Counted from the stretch's first letter, positions 1-13,314 are shown. The stretch is DNA of 64,000 bases from Paramecium sonneborni (GCA_905182985.1 CAJJDN010000160.1:42975-106974); one strand, 5' to 3'. Numbers and translations are program-made. The notes: generated by a model not told the origin, from the letters alone.

Positions 1-654
1 CACCTTATCTAAGTTTTATATTTATTCAAATGCCCAAACAAATATCATAGCAATCAATAAAATGAAGAAAACAAGGATTGAAAGAATATAAATGAATGGG
101 AACATTATAAAAAAGGTTATAATGGCCAAAATATTTTAGAAAGTGGAGGACTAATATTTTTTTATTATTTTCAGCATTTTTTTAAAAAAGAAACTGAAAG
201 CAAAGCAAGGAATTAATAAGGATATTAAAAAGGAAATTAGAAAGGCTGATGTTCCAAATTATTAATCCTTATTTGATTGACATATTTCACATAATTTATT
301 TTAGGAGAATAAATCCAATGGGTTTAAACAATTTATACAATATTAAACATTGCACAAACAGCAAATTTTTGATTCTTAATTTAAATTGTGATTATAGATT
401 TGACACTTCTAACATTTAAATCCTTAATGCATAAATAGCCAACAATGTTCACAGATATCATTTTCTAAAATATAGTAAATGTGATCTTCAGATAATTCAA
501 CTTATTAGATGTAGTGTTCTTCAAATTTTTTCATTAATTTTTGATAGTATTTGTGGATACTTTTGTCTACAAATTATTTAGGATAGGACAAAAGACCTTT
601 GATTTTGAATCTATGAGTATTATTGCATATTCTACAATGCTTAATTTGAGACAT
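1..654 (-). CDS. Cysteine-rich membrane protein, zinc-ribbon-like, partial (C-terminus outside window)
   Basis: With TAA/TAG read as Gln, an intronless frame runs from the ATG at 652-654 through the left edge (218 codons in the window). The N-terminal half holds spaced Cys pairs (residues CRIC, CEHC, CQKC, CCLC, CINC, CEIC), a pattern suited to binding several zinc ions. After it come at least two hydrophobic stretches rich in Phe, Ile and Leu separated by a basic segment, so the protein is probably anchored in a membrane with a cytosolic or lumenal zinc module. The gene at 1628-2254 has the same Cys spacing and layout and is clearly a paralog. The family is not one I can name and no function is assigned. 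The gene itself is likely real; the C-terminal end is not visible. Confidence 0.8.
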
Positions 655-936
655 TAATTAAAGTAAATATATTATTCAATATATATATCTTATTAATATA
701 TATAATAATAAAAATTTTTATAAATTATGTAGATAATTTGAGAATAAACAAATTATGAGTAGTCTCAAGAATATGATGAGAGGAATATTATTTTGAATAG
801 ATAGAAGGATAGAATAATAATAATAAAATAATGAAATTAAAGAAACACATTATTTATGTTATTATAAATAATTTAAATTTTAGATACTTTATTAAAGGTA
901 AATGAAATTTGTTTGTATAATGAATGTATTATATTT
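655..936. other. Intergenic, AT-rich
   Basis: This lies between the start of the zinc/membrane gene and the stop of the cyclophilin gene, both on the minus strand. It holds short AT repeats and no reading frame with protein-like composition. It presumably carries the promoter of the gene at 1-654. Confidence 0.5.
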
Positions 937-1506
937 TCATAATGTTCCTGAATCAGCGATTTTGATTTAGGTCTTTGGTTATCCTTATTATGATGAATCT
1001 AAAGTAGTTGATAATTAAGATGATTACTTTTTTTCAATAATTCTAATGTGGGCCATCCATCAACAACTTCTCCGAATACTACATGCTTGTTATCTAACCA
1101 AGGGCATGGAACAAATGTGATAAAGAATTATGATCCATTTGTATTTGGACCTGCATTAGCCATTGATAAAAGTCCTGGTTTAGTGTGTTTGATTTTAAAG
1201 TTTTCATCCTAATGTTAAAAACTAAATGTTTACAGGAAACTTTTCTCCGTAAATGGATCTTCCTCCTGTTCCATTTTACTTAGTGAAATCACCACCTTGG
1301 GCCATGAAATCTGTAATAACTCTATGGAATGGAGATCCCTTATATCCTTCTCCAGGTTCTGTGAATTTTAGATATAAATATGTACTATTTAATGCAAGTT
1401 ATCTGAAATTAGCAGCTGTCTTTGGAACAACATCATCATATAACCTGAATACTATTCTTTAGGGTTATTATCCACCAAAGGAGATATCAAAGAACACGTT
1501 TGCCAT
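937..1506 (-). CDS. Cyclophilin-type peptidyl-prolyl cis-trans isomerase
   Basis: The protein catalyses cis-trans isomerisation of prolyl bonds. The spliced frame gives 171 residues, the usual length of single-domain cytosolic cyclophilin A. It starts [12 protein letters not shown] and contains the signature segments [33 protein letters not shown] and [10 protein letters not shown], and ends IKIADSGTL. These include the active-site Arg/Phe/Met/Gln of the family. Two introns are needed to keep frame: 1209-1233 (25 nt) and 999-1027 (29 nt), both GTA...TAG on the coding strand. It has no signal peptide or extra domain, so it is likely cytosolic. It sits between two paralogous membrane-protein genes on the same strand, with no evident functional link. 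Confidence 0.95.
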
Positions 1507-1627
1507 AATTATTTATATAATTTAATTCAAAATATTCCCTCCAATTATAAATATGTAAGGGTGCTATATATTATAATTAATTTATCAATTATAATAGTAA
1601 TTAGATTATTTTATTATCATCATATTT

Positions 1628-2254
1628 TCATCTTAAATTTTTTATTATTGCTTTAAATCCAGTAATAAAAAGTTCAATTAAAGCATAAGGAAACATTATT
1701 GGAAATAATAGTATAAATAAAAAAAATGTTCTTAGAACACTTTTCTTACAAAATTTATACTGATGAACAGGATCAAAAAATTTTGTTAAAAGATAGGTAA
1801 AAGCTAAGTAAGGTAAAAATAGTCCTATTATTATTATCATAACTATGTATGCTATTTTATATTAAATTATTTCTTATTTTTAACAAGAATAACAAACAGA
1901 TTAATTACAATGAAATAAATCTAATTGTTATCCACAATGACAACATAGATTTGTGTTGCAAAATTGACATCTATTTTACTTTTCATTTTATAAAAAATTA
2001 AGTATTTTACATTTCCTACATGTAAATCTATATTACATTAATTACCAGCAATATTCGCAAATATTTTACTCATTATCTAACAATAGAAAGTTATCTTAAA
2101 AAATTAATTTATTGTTATTTAGTGCTATCAATTTCAATACAATTTAAGAAATGTAAAAATTTTAGTATGATTGTTTAAATTCTTAAGGAAATAAGAATAG
2201 CCCCTTTTTAGTTTTTCCTTTATGTTTTTCACATAAAGAACAACAGTCTAGCAT
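1628..2254 (-). CDS. Cysteine-rich membrane protein, paralog of the gene at 1-654
   Basis: This is an intronless frame of 208 residues from ATG at 2252-2254 to TGA at 1628-1630. It begins MLDCCSLCEKHKG and carries CEYCWQLMQYRFTCRKC, CQFC, CCHC and CYSC motifs. Spacing and context match the upstream paralog (CEHCWLFMHQGFKCQKC there). The second half has two strong hydrophobic segments: an IIIIGLFLPYLAFTYLL-like helix, and one around FFLFILLFPIMFPYALIELF. This predicts a zinc-binding cytosolic or lumenal head with a C-terminal hairpin in the membrane. RING or IBR-like folding is possible but the Cys/His order does not match a RING clearly. Function is unknown. Confidence 0.8.
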
Positions 2255-2457
2255 AAATATAAAATTTATTATAAAATGTTAACTACATATGATGTAATTT
2301 AAAAATTCATTATCATAATCATATTTAATAAGATAAATATAAAAGAATAAAGTAATTTAAATATTCATTTTTATTTATTACATTTAATGAAACAAAATGA
2401 ATTTACAATTTATAAGAAGTCTCAAAGAATAATATATAAAATAGATTTCATATACAA

Positions 2458-4784
2458 TCATTAAGATAAAATTTCAATTTCAATTCCTTATTTAGATGGA
2501 ATTTGATTTAATTATACACATTAGAGCTTTCTTGTAGAACTTTAGATAGTATTAAAATTCTTAAATCTATTTTCAGCTAAACTTTATGGTGATCTGATAA
2601 ATAAATCATCTTTTCTTTATCCATTTAGAGTGATGCAATCAATATCTTAAATATTTTCACCTGCTTCCTCAATATCATTTGAAGAACAATGTTTAAATGT
2701 TTTATTTTTAAGAATATTAGTAGCTACTCTCCTTTTTTTATTATATCTTAATTATCTAGACAGTTTTTCAATTTCAACAAGAGAATTGAAACTGTATTAT
2801 ATAGTAGGTTCTACTAATTCTAAAAGACGTTAATTCATGATTTTTTCTGATTCATCTTATACATCTGCAAATACTAAACTTTCATATGCTTCATAGAGTT
2901 TTATTAACTTTTTTTCAGTGTTAAATTTTTATCTTGGACCAAGTAAAGATTTAGAAGACAGAGTTAATCTTAGAGCATTTTCTCTTTTGTTTTTAAGTTC
3001 AGTGTGAATTAAACTATGATCATATTTACCTTGATTGATTTTTTCTTTAACACAAACAACAGGTTTCTATAAATAATTAAATACTTTTCTTTAAGTTTTA
3101 TTAAATAATACGTGTTTGATTTTTTCAATTTCTTATAATTTTCTCATAATAACCAAAATATCCATATCTCTTAAAATCATTTTTCTTGATTTTTCAAATA
3201 GTTAAGATTAATAATTGATAGTTGTATTTTTTTTAAATGAACCAGAGAGTTATTTGGCAATAAAATGAACTCCAAAAGAAAGTTTTTTTTTACTATCTAA
3301 AATTAATTATATAATAAGATTTAGGAATTTTTTTTTGTCTTATTCTAAATAGAATGCTTGATTGCTTTCATGAGAATAATCAACACATTTTTCAGATTCT
3401 AAATGTTCATTTTATAATTCTTATTTAAGCATAACTGAATTTGCTAATTCATCTTCAATTTTATCATTTTGTAAAACAGATTGATTAGCAAATTTTAATG
3501 CACCTGCTAATCTTGTAATAGTAATAACTCTTTAAGCACTAGATTTAAATTTAGATACAATATCTTCAATAGATTTAAGAGATTCAAAGATTTTATTTAC
3601 TAAAGATTAAAATGAGAATACCATTTCTCCTTTTTTTTTCTCAGGCATATCAAATTGATATAAAGAATTAGCTAATTTAATTTACAATCCTGCTTAATTA
3701 TATCTCAAGATAAAATATCCAAGAACAGTTGCAAGAAATTAAGTAATTCCTCCTACATATGAAAACAATTCATCAAATCTATAATATAGTTTATAATAAT
3801 GTGTTTCTGATTAGGATAATCTTATAAAGAAAGAAGCTACTTTCGTTATGTTTGAAGTAAAAACGGAAGATGCTTATAATTTATAATCCATAATTGAAAA
3901 TAGCGATTGCTATTCCAAATCTTTAATACCAGGAATGACTGATTTTTCAATTGAGAGGGATTACTATTCTAAAAAAACATCAGTCTTTGTTTCTTATCCT
4001 ATTTTGGCCTGAATGTAATAATCAGAATATATATAAGAGATGTAATTATTTTCCAAATTTAAATTAGGAACTCGATTTAGCATCAAAGTGTTAATTTTGA
4101 AACTGTTATTAAAATACCCCAATTCTTGGAATTACTAGATTTCAGCAGGGGTATAACATTCTTCAGATGAACAAATTATTACCGATATTTTACCATATTA
4201 AAATATATTGGATTTGTATGTCCCTTATATGCTAAGATTGTAATTTAGAGGAAGACAATAATAATTCTCTAATTGATCTTTAAGTAATTTCTAATGATGT
4301 AATGAAATTTATACATTGTAAGTATTTTTTTCATCAAACTCAACAAAGTGAGAAATAGTACATTTTTCTAAATTGTGTGTTGATGTTTCTGTCTTAGTCA
4401 TAATACCATTATCATCCATCATTTACAAGTGAGATGTAAAAATGAAATTAAGAAGTCGTTTGGTTCCATTTGTAATTTGATTTTCTGCTTGGAAAGCTAT
4501 CATAAAATCATTTAATTAGAGTTAAGTGTTTGGAGGATCAACATTAAGTACTTAATCAGAAGAGATCTTATTAAATTCATATAATAATAACATACAATGA
4601 ATGTTTATTTTTTTATTAGACCTATTGCTCCTTGTATAAAGATAATAGTTAAGATTAAGACAAGTAAAATTGTACAGAAACCTCCAAAAGGTGATTAATG
4701 TGTCTCTCTTTTTCTAAAGTTTAGCTTTACTTCGGCACCAAATCTATCGAAATATGAAACTTGAGTTAAGAATTTTTATAGCAT
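2458..4784 (-). CDS. Ciliate-type membrane protein, about 765 aa
   Basis: The ATG is at 4782-4784 and the TGA at 2458-2460. One 29-nt intron (4567-4595) restores frame after codon 63. Residues 1-60 contain [19 protein letters not shown] followed by a GG and a hydrophobic helix ([19 protein letters not shown]). This is an N-terminal layout I associate with a large, uncharacterised family of ciliate membrane proteins. A second helix lies near the middle ([18 protein letters not shown]). The region between them would be extracytoplasmic, and the last 350 residues are Glu/Lys/Asn-rich, probably cytosolic. No enzymatic motif was seen. It is divergently placed from the kinase at 4983, about 200 bp away. 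It is a real gene with high probability; its role is unknown. Confidence 0.8.
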
Positions 4785-4982
4785 AATTATTTATTTAATT
4801 AAGATTGCCTATTATTTTCTAAGTTTTGTTTTAAATTTATGTTTAAATATAATAATCATTTTAAATATATATAAGGTTGTACCATTTAAAAAAATAATAA
4901 ATTATATAGGATAGATTAGTTAATTATTATGTATTTATAATATGTTGTTTATTAATTAAAATTAATTAGCTTGCGTCATTCA
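4785..4982. promoter_or_regulatory. Divergent promoter interval
   Basis: This 198-bp AT-rich interval lies between two divergently transcribed start codons (membrane protein on minus, kinase on plus). It must hold the start regions of both genes. No specific factor site is recognisable. Confidence 0.5.
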
Positions 4983-6231
<1,249 letters not shown>

Positions 6232-6244
<13 letters not shown>

Positions 6245-7495
6245 TTTTGTTTATTTTTTGTCAATTTTATAATGTTATATTAGTTATACTATCTTCTATT
6301 CTAAAATGTCATTATGTTTAAATTTAAATTAGAATGCAAAAATAAATTTAAAAATGAAATCTCAATTGAATTACTATTTCTCTAATAGAATTAGGATCTA
6401 AGATTTGAGGAATTAAAAAAAAATGAGAAATATTTTTTTTGAGATTTATTTTTATAAAAGTAGAAAAAATAATTTAAATTAAAGATTTTTGTTTATAATG
6501 ATCGATTTGAATATTTTAATTAAATCTACATTATCAAATGATTGAAGAATGAACATTTTATACCTCTTGGTAAACATTTAATTTAAGATATATCATATAA
6601 TATCATAGAGATTAGGTCAAAGTTAGAAAAAAATGTCAAAATTATATTATTCAATCATTTACGATATTTTTTATAACTAAAATAATGATAACATTGTAAA
6701 TTGTATCAAATCAATAGATTACCTCAACCTTTTTTGGATAAAGATCATTATAAGATTAAATCTCCTCTTTCTAAAAATTTAAATATGATTTGAAATATTT
6801 CTAAAAACACTCATTGATTGTCTGATTAATTTTCTCTTGGAGGTAAACAAAATATATTTTTTTCTTTGGAATTGATCCAATTAAAATCGAATGTTGATTT
6901 GATAAATGTAATCAATTAAGAAGTAGTCTTATTTTTTCTTGAGTAATTAGATAATTTCTTTAATACTTTCTATTTATATTTAGATCTCCAATTTTTAGAA
7001 ATGATCACTTAAACTTGAGTATATGAATATGATTAGTAAATATCATTTATAAAAATTCATTTAAATTAGAATTCTATTTTTATTCTTAGATAAATATTAA
7101 AGATAATGAAATATGTCCAAAACTATTTGAAACACTTTCTTTTTTTCATTATTAATATATATATTTTCTTCTTGAATTTTTAATTAACTATTTCTATTAC
7201 TTAGAACCTTAGATATAAGACTATAAAATAATTATAAAAATATATTAAATACTTTTTGTTGTTATTAAAATTATATTATCAAGAAACTTTAAAGATCTTT
7301 GGAGATTAAAATAAATGATATCTAAAATATATTTATTGAGTGATATAAATTAATTTAGGAACTGTTTTGTAGCTATATATTATATAATCTAATGTATAAA
7401 ATTATTGAATCTAAATTATAATGCATTTTTTGAAATGTATAAATAAATGAATATTATGAAAGAAATGAGTTTTTATGAATAGTTTATTGTTCCAT
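6232..7495 (-). pseudogene. Decaying gene with in-frame TGA and a frameshift
   Basis: From an ATG at 7493-7495 (MEQQTIHKNSFLSQY...) the frame is protein-like for 150 codons, then meets TGA at 7043-7045. Reading through, the same frame stays coherent for about 140 more codons (LLKKKQDYFLIDYIYQ and similar) to TGA at 6617-6619. Just before that, a run of seven A (6627-6633) marks a likely one-base indel. Shifting there opens a third coherent segment that runs to about 6232, overlapping the kinase 3' end. No GT...AG pair removes the interruptions. The product would be Leu/Ile/Gln/Lys-rich and is not recognised. Most of it is repeated in the second copy of the duplicated block (start at 8631). 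Confidence 0.5.
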
Positions 7496-7669
7496 GTATA
7501 TTTGTATTTGATTTTAAGATATATAAAAATTATATTTGTTTTAATGATTAAATAAAATAATGTTATAAACAATATAAGCTATATTCGGACTCTTTGTGTT
7601 GCTAAAGATTTTCTATTATTTTATAATGCTTTTTTTAAAGTGCTTTGGTATAGTAAAATGGGAAGATGA
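6535..7669. repeat. Exact 1135-bp duplication, copy 1 (assembly overlap)
   Basis: Every stretch compared between this block and 7671-8805 matches, at a constant offset of 1136. The copies are separated by a single N. The block ends inside codon 15 of the gene that is complete downstream of copy 2. This is what two contig ends that were not merged would look like, rather than a genomic tandem repeat. Confidence 0.9.
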
Positions 7670-7670
7670 N
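7670..7670. other. Single-N assembly gap
   Basis: The only ambiguous base in the window sits exactly at the junction of the two identical 1135-bp blocks. It is probably a placeholder joining two overlapping contigs. Confidence 0.95.
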
Positions 7671-8805
7671 CAAATGATTGAAGAATGAACATTTTATACC
7701 TCTTGGTAAACATTTAATTTAAGATATATCATATAATATCATAGAGATTAGGTCAAAGTTAGAAAAAAATGTCAAAATTATATTATTCAATCATTTACGA
7801 TATTTTTTATAACTAAAATAATGATAACATTGTAAATTGTATCAAATCAATAGATTACCTCAACCTTTTTTGGATAAAGATCATTATAAGATTAAATCTC
7901 CTCTTTCTAAAAATTTAAATATGATTTGAAATATTTCTAAAAACACTCATTGATTGTCTGATTAATTTTCTCTTGGAGGTAAACAAAATATATTTTTTTC
8001 TTTGGAATTGATCCAATTAAAATCGAATGTTGATTTGATAAATGTAATCAATTAAGAAGTAGTCTTATTTTTTCTTGAGTAATTAGATAATTTCTTTAAT
8101 ACTTTCTATTTATATTTAGATCTCCAATTTTTAGAAATGATCACTTAAACTTGAGTATATGAATATGATTAGTAAATATCATTTATAAAAATTCATTTAA
8201 ATTAGAATTCTATTTTTATTCTTAGATAAATATTAAAGATAATGAAATATGTCCAAAACTATTTGAAACACTTTCTTTTTTTCATTATTAATATATATAT
8301 TTTCTTCTTGAATTTTTAATTAACTATTTCTATTACTTAGAACCTTAGATATAAGACTATAAAATAATTATAAAAATATATTAAATACTTTTTGTTGTTA
8401 TTAAAATTATATTATCAAGAAACTTTAAAGATCTTTGGAGATTAAAATAAATGATATCTAAAATATATTTATTGAGTGATATAAATTAATTTAGGAACTG
8501 TTTTGTAGCTATATATTATATAATCTAATGTATAAAATTATTGAATCTAAATTATAATGCATTTTTTGAAATGTATAAATAAATGAATATTATGAAAGAA
8601 ATGAGTTTTTATGAATAGTTTATTGTTCCATGTATATTTGTATTTGATTTTAAGATATATAAAAATTATATTTGTTTTAATGATTAAATAAAATAATGTT
8701 ATAAACAATATAAGCTATATTCGGACTCTTTGTGTTGCTAAAGATTTTCTATTATTTTATAATGCTTTTTTTAAAGTGCTTTGGTATAGTAAAATGGGAA
8801 GATGA
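7671..8805. repeat. Exact 1135-bp duplication, copy 2
   Basis: This is the second copy of 6535-7669. It contains the 5' part of the decayed minus-strand gene (ATG at 8629-8631) and the first 44 nt of the plus-strand gene starting at 8762. Sequence unique to the locus resumes at 8806. Confidence 0.9.
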
Positions 8806-9235
8806 GACACCACAAGAATAAAGTTAGTTATAACAATAGGAAGCATAAAATACATTAATAGCTCAAAATTAGTAATAAGAGATTTAAGGGAAGAAAGAGA
8901 ATGAAAAAACAAAGAAGAATAAATCAAGTAAACAAAAAAAGTAGGAAAAGGCACAAAAAAATAAGTAGGAAAAAAAGGATGAGGGAATAAAGAAAAAATA
9001 AGATGAATAATAATAAATGGTTAGTTAAAAATAAATTGTTACTTAATAATAAATAGAGTTTCACAGATTGGAAATGCAACGATTGTAGGATTTAAAAAGA
9101 ATAGAGGAAACCTTACGTCAAGAATAAAAAAAGGAAATTGAAAGATAAGTTTAATTAAAACTTGAAGAATTGACTAATAAGTTGTAAAATAAGTAGCCAG
9201 CAAAAAAGCAATAATAAAAAAAAAGTAAAAGATGA
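8762..9235 (+). CDS. Gln/Lys-rich small protein, probable coiled coil
   Basis: This intronless frame of 157 residues begins MLFLKCFGIVKWEDETPQE. It continues with a Gln-rich stretch, a strongly basic Lys/Gln segment, and then a heptad-like region (RLEMQRLQDLKRIEETLRQE) typical of a coiled coil, ending at TGA 9233-9235. The short hydrophobic N-terminus with Cys-Phe-Gly and the soluble remainder suggest a soluble or peripherally attached protein. The first 44 nt also occur at 7626-7669, where the frame is cut off by the N; only the downstream copy is complete. The promoter would lie in the 130 bp shared with the divergent decayed gene. Not recognised. Confidence 0.7.
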
Positions 9236-9314
9236 GATTATATGTGTATATGATATAGAATTTCAAAGATGTGTTAATTGATTGAAAATTGGTATTTTTG
9301 GTTTAAAACAATAA

Positions 9315-10294
9315 TCATAGCAAATTATAAATCAAGGCTTTGATTTCATTTCTTGATAAGAATTCATCAAAAATCATTTTTTTATGAATGTCATTGAATT
9401 CAATATCTGAGAAAATGAAATCTTATTGATTTAATACTTCTTGTTATTTATGAAATTGTTTCAACGATTAAATAGGTTTAAGTAATTGTCTAGGATTTTT
9501 ACTAAGCTGTTAGACTTTTTAAATTTCAGTATTGAGTTTATGTTATTTGACTTTTTAGACACATTCCTATAGAGTAAATTGGATAAGAATACCAGAAATA
9601 TTTTTTCGATTTAATTTTCTTCAAAAGCAGAATCAGATTTGACTTATTCAATATTTTCATATATCTTTTTAGTTTTAAGTAATTCTTGTTCAGCTTTTTA
9701 ATATTATTCATTGACTCCTTCTATATCCATTCCTTATAATTCTGGTTATCTAAAAGTGGATTCATGACTAAAATAATCTTGATTAACAGTATTGGTTTAG
9801 ATGGATTCTAATTACTTTTTAAGTTATTAATTAGTAATTTTTGCACTCATTAATTAAGTATCTAAAAATTATATTTCTGATATTAGATCTTTAGTAGTTG
9901 TCATAACTTTGCTAAGACTGTTTTTATATTCAATACATTTATTAGAGAATTCCATAGATGATTATAATATTTTTTATCTTTCTTCTTCAATTTCTTATCT
10001 TTTTTCTTTTAATTTCCTTTGTACTTAATCTTCTGTAGTTTCATTAGTCAATTAAATTACTTATGCTTATGCTTCATCAATTTATTATTTAATATTGCCT
10101 CTCAATTCATCTTCTTTGGTTTTAAATATTCTTCCAATAGTTTCATTCATTTTATCAAGTAACTTATTAATACTTTAATGATGTTCAATTATCTATTATT
10201 TAGTTTGAGTTTAAGGAATTTTGACTCTTTCTGTAAATTTAGAATCAGGAGTGAGAGCAATTTATTATTAACTTGTATTGTCATTAAAAAACAT
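9315..10294 (-). CDS. Coiled-coil protein, 317 aa
   Basis: The ATG is at 10292-10294 and TGA at 9315-9317, with one 26-nt intron at 9567-9592; the spliced length is an exact multiple of three. After about 40 residues the sequence is Glu/Lys/Gln-rich with hydrophobic heptads (for example EDQVQRKLKEKRQEIEEERQ) over roughly 120 residues. A C-terminal domain follows, ending FNDIHKKMIFDEFLSRNEIK. No catalytic motif or membrane segment was seen. Structural or cytoskeletal roles are possible but not shown. It converges with the Gln/Lys-rich gene, 79 bp between stops. Confidence 0.75.
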
Positions 10295-10331
10295 AAGAAA
10301 ATAAATAATCAATTAGATTAATACATTCAAA

Positions 10332-10414
10332 TAATTTATATTAATTTATATTAATTTATATTATATATATATTAATATATTAATATTAATATATATATAA
10401 TATAAATTTATATT
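10332..10414. repeat. Low-complexity TTATATTAAT repeats and AT palindrome
   Basis: Three tandem copies of a 10-nt unit (ttatattaat) are followed by alternating AT with a TTAATATATTAATATTAA core. They lie in the 239-bp divergent interval between the coiled-coil gene and the CXC gene, so they form part of both upstream regions. Confidence 0.6.
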
Positions 10415-10533
10415 GCCAATCATTAGAACATATATATAGATTTATAACAATTTGATCAGGGATCTTAAATTAGAGACTATATAAACGAGATTGGATCCAC
10501 AAAAACTTGAGAAATATTAATATTAAAGAAAGA

Positions 10534-11286
10534 ATGAATCCATTAATGAGATATTATAGTGAATCAGATTGTGAAGCAATAGATAATTCAAATTAAGTTT
10601 CATTTGGATTAATGATGGATGAAAAGAATAATATGAATAGGTAAACAATAAAATAATAATATAGTTTGAAATCAATTGATAATTAATTTGAATAGATAAG
10701 TGTTCATAATTCCGTATAATTATCTACATAATGTTCATCTTCTGGCGAAAGAATGTAGAAAAGTGATATGGAAGATATTTAAGAGGATTTAAGATGTTCT
10801 GAGATAGAACATATTGATTAATAATCTTTATAATCATAGATAAAATGTTAATGTAGTAAATCATAATGTCAGTAAAGTTATTGTGAATGTTTTGCAAGGG
10901 GAAAGATTTGTAGTAAATATTGTGGATGCCAAAATTGTTAGAACAAATAAACGAATAAGAAATTAGAGAAAATAAAAAAGAGATTAATAAAACAAAAAAG
11001 AAATAAATAAAGAACATCAAGATATCTAAAAGGATGTACTTGTGGAAAATCTAAATGTTAAAATAATTTTTGTAGTTGTCATTAAGATGGAAAATATTGT
11101 AATTCTGGATGTAAATGTGTGGATTGTAAAAACTTATACACTTTCTAATTAAAGATATTCAAATCTATTGAATAGATTGAATCAAATTAAATAGAATCAA
11201 ACAATATTGTATAATTTATAATTGGATCTGAAAATAGTTATCAATTTGAGGTTTTTAATAGTTTGTTAAAATAAAGAGAAATTTGA
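10534..11286 (+). CDS. Tesmin/TSO1/LIN54-type CXC (CRC) domain protein
   Basis: The frame is intronless and encodes 250 residues. Two cysteine-rich CXC motifs lie at about residues 104-140 (KCQCSKSQCQQSYCECFARG, then CSKYCGCQNC) and 168-205 (GCTCGKSKCQNNFCSCHQDG, then CNSGCKCVDC). They are joined by a basic linker rich in Lys and Arg. This tandem arrangement is the CRC domain that binds CHR-type DNA elements in LIN54/tesmin/TSO1 and in the DREAM/MuvB complexes. A nuclear DNA-binding role is inferred from the family. The family's usual RNPXAFXPK-like linker motif is not obvious. Flanking regions are Gln/Ser/Asn-rich and probably disordered. Confidence in the domain is high. Confidence 0.92.
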
Positions 11287-11357
11287 AGTTTTAAATTATA
11301 TATCCATACATATATATATATATATTTTATAATAATTTAGTTCAACAATAAATAAGA

Positions 11358-13314
11358 ATGATAGATGATTAAATTGCTAATGAATTAGATGATGTGGAAA
11401 AGAATTAAGTGAAAGTGAAGTTTCCATAAAGATCATGGGTTTCTGTGATTTAAAATAAGATCGTTTCTGTAAATTAAGTAAAAACCATTCTTTTATTTGA
11501 TCTTTAGATGAGTTAATCTGAATTTGAAGATAAACATGAAACTAATTTAGGAATAACTCCAGGTAGAAGTGAAAGAGAGTCTTTGTGTAAATCTAAATTT
11601 GGATCTTCAATCTTTTTTAGAGAGGATTTAGGAAGATCTAGGATGAGTGATTTTGATCCTACTTCAATTAAATATAGAGTATTATATACATTAATTTAAT
11701 TTAGACATAACCTCATGAAGTTCATTTTAGAATCAAAGTATTTATCAAGTATTTACTACTAAGAATTATGTTTTCGATTCTTGGTCCATTAATACTGGTT
11801 TATGGATTATTTAACAAAGAATGGATTCATTTCATGAGTAATTTTAGAATTTATGGATGTACCAAAGGAACAGCATTTAATTATTTCCGTTGGATTACTA
11901 ATTACACTTTTTTCTTCTCTATTCTTTATTATATACAAGATTATGGAATTAATCAGATCATGCATTATGAAATTGGATTCTTTTCTACTCTCTTTCTAAC
12001 TGAAAATATAACTTATGCTATCAAATATGCATTCTTTCATCCATCTAAGTTGAATCTAATTGAAAGATTTGACCTTAATGTTATTGGAGATTTATGTGAA
12101 TAGAGTATAAATCCTTATCATTGGGCATAACAAATACCTTCAATGATTACTAGGGAATTTGAATAATCTATGAAAAGACATTAAATTGAACCAACTTCTT
12201 TTCATCTTTATTTCATGGTTGCACCAAATCCATTAATTAAAGAAAGAATTTAAGTTGGTTATTTTGATAATGGAGGACACAAAAATTATGAAGAAATTGC
12301 AGCTAGTTGTATATCAATGGCCAAAGAAATAATAGAAGAATACAATAAGAAATGCAATCTTAGATTCATAAATAAATTTTCAATTTTTGTCGCCTTAACG
12401 AGAATTGTAGCCTATATATTCATTATGAACTTCAACAATTAATCTTTTAATGATTACATAATAATAGTGCAAATGTGCGTTTTTTAATTTATGTATTTTT
12501 ACATGATTACAGTATTAATGATGATCACTTATAGAGATTTAAGAAGAAAAGTATTTGCAATGACATAGTTATCCCATCTAATTTCAGCTGAGAAAGTTGA
12601 GGTTTATTAAGAATCTAAAATGTTTCCAACTCTTAATCTTTTATGTTGTGTATCACTCTACTCTTGGGTCAATCTAAGAAAAATGATTTTAGATTATGGA
12701 CTTTAATATACAAGGAGACAATCCTTTATGTTATCTTTTATAATGATTATTAATACGATCATGATGGTTCTAATGATATTCCTCTTTTATTTAGAATTTG
12801 TAACTATCAATAGTATACTCTAATAAACAATTGATTTTGTTGTAATTGCATCAATATCTATTGCACTTGTATTACAAGGTGCTAGAATTAATGCTCATTG
12901 GTGTATTCATAGAGGATTATTACGTAAAAATCTATTCCTAATTTAATAATTATCATATTAAATATTTAAATCTTTAGATTACACCTTCTAACCTGAAGAT
13001 CCCGTATTTAGTGTAATTTTATTCTCATAATATTAGGCTTTTTAAAAGATTCTAGATACTGCTGCTGTTAACAGTGTAGTATAAGATGATTAATTTCTTA
13101 ATTATTCCTTATTTTGCATTCATTCCATACAAAATGTGGTAAAACATTATTCAATATCTTTTAGTATGATGATTTAGGTCATCAAGAGAAATCTTAACCA
13201 TATACAGTCATGGGTATTGCCATGACGTATTAATTACTCTTATAAATTTGTATTAGTACCATGGGATTAATAGGAACCTCAGGTTTGAATTTCATTTTAT
13301 AATTATCTACTTGA
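11358..13314 (+). CDS. Multi-pass membrane protein, about 625-634 aa
   Basis: The ATG is at 11358 and TGA at 13312-13314. Introns at 11738-11763 (26 nt) and 13139-13164 (26 nt) are needed for frame. A 30-nt candidate at 11478-11507 is in frame either way and remains uncertain. The first 110 residues are acidic and Ser-rich, predicted cytosolic. At least six hydrophobic segments follow, starting with IMFSILGPLILVYGLF, then the LNLLCCVSLYSWVNLRKM region, and ending TMGLIGTSGLNFILQL. A soluble loop of about 80 residues separates the first helices from the rest. The pattern vaguely resembles PHTF-type membrane proteins, but I cannot support that assignment. The function is unknown. Confidence 0.75.

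Noticed and set aside
2..280. Plus-strand open frame ending at TGA 278-280
   Set aside because: The minus strand of the same interval encodes a Cys-ladder protein with a clear paralog at 1628-2254, so the plus frame is a shadow.
6535..8805. Tandem duplication of a gene pair as a biological event
   Set aside because: Copies appear identical, are joined by a single N, and copy 1 truncates a gene at that N; an assembly overlap is simpler.
11478..11507. 30-nt intron in the multi-pass protein gene
   Set aside because: It has good intron-like ends but keeps frame whether removed or not, so the sequence alone cannot decide.
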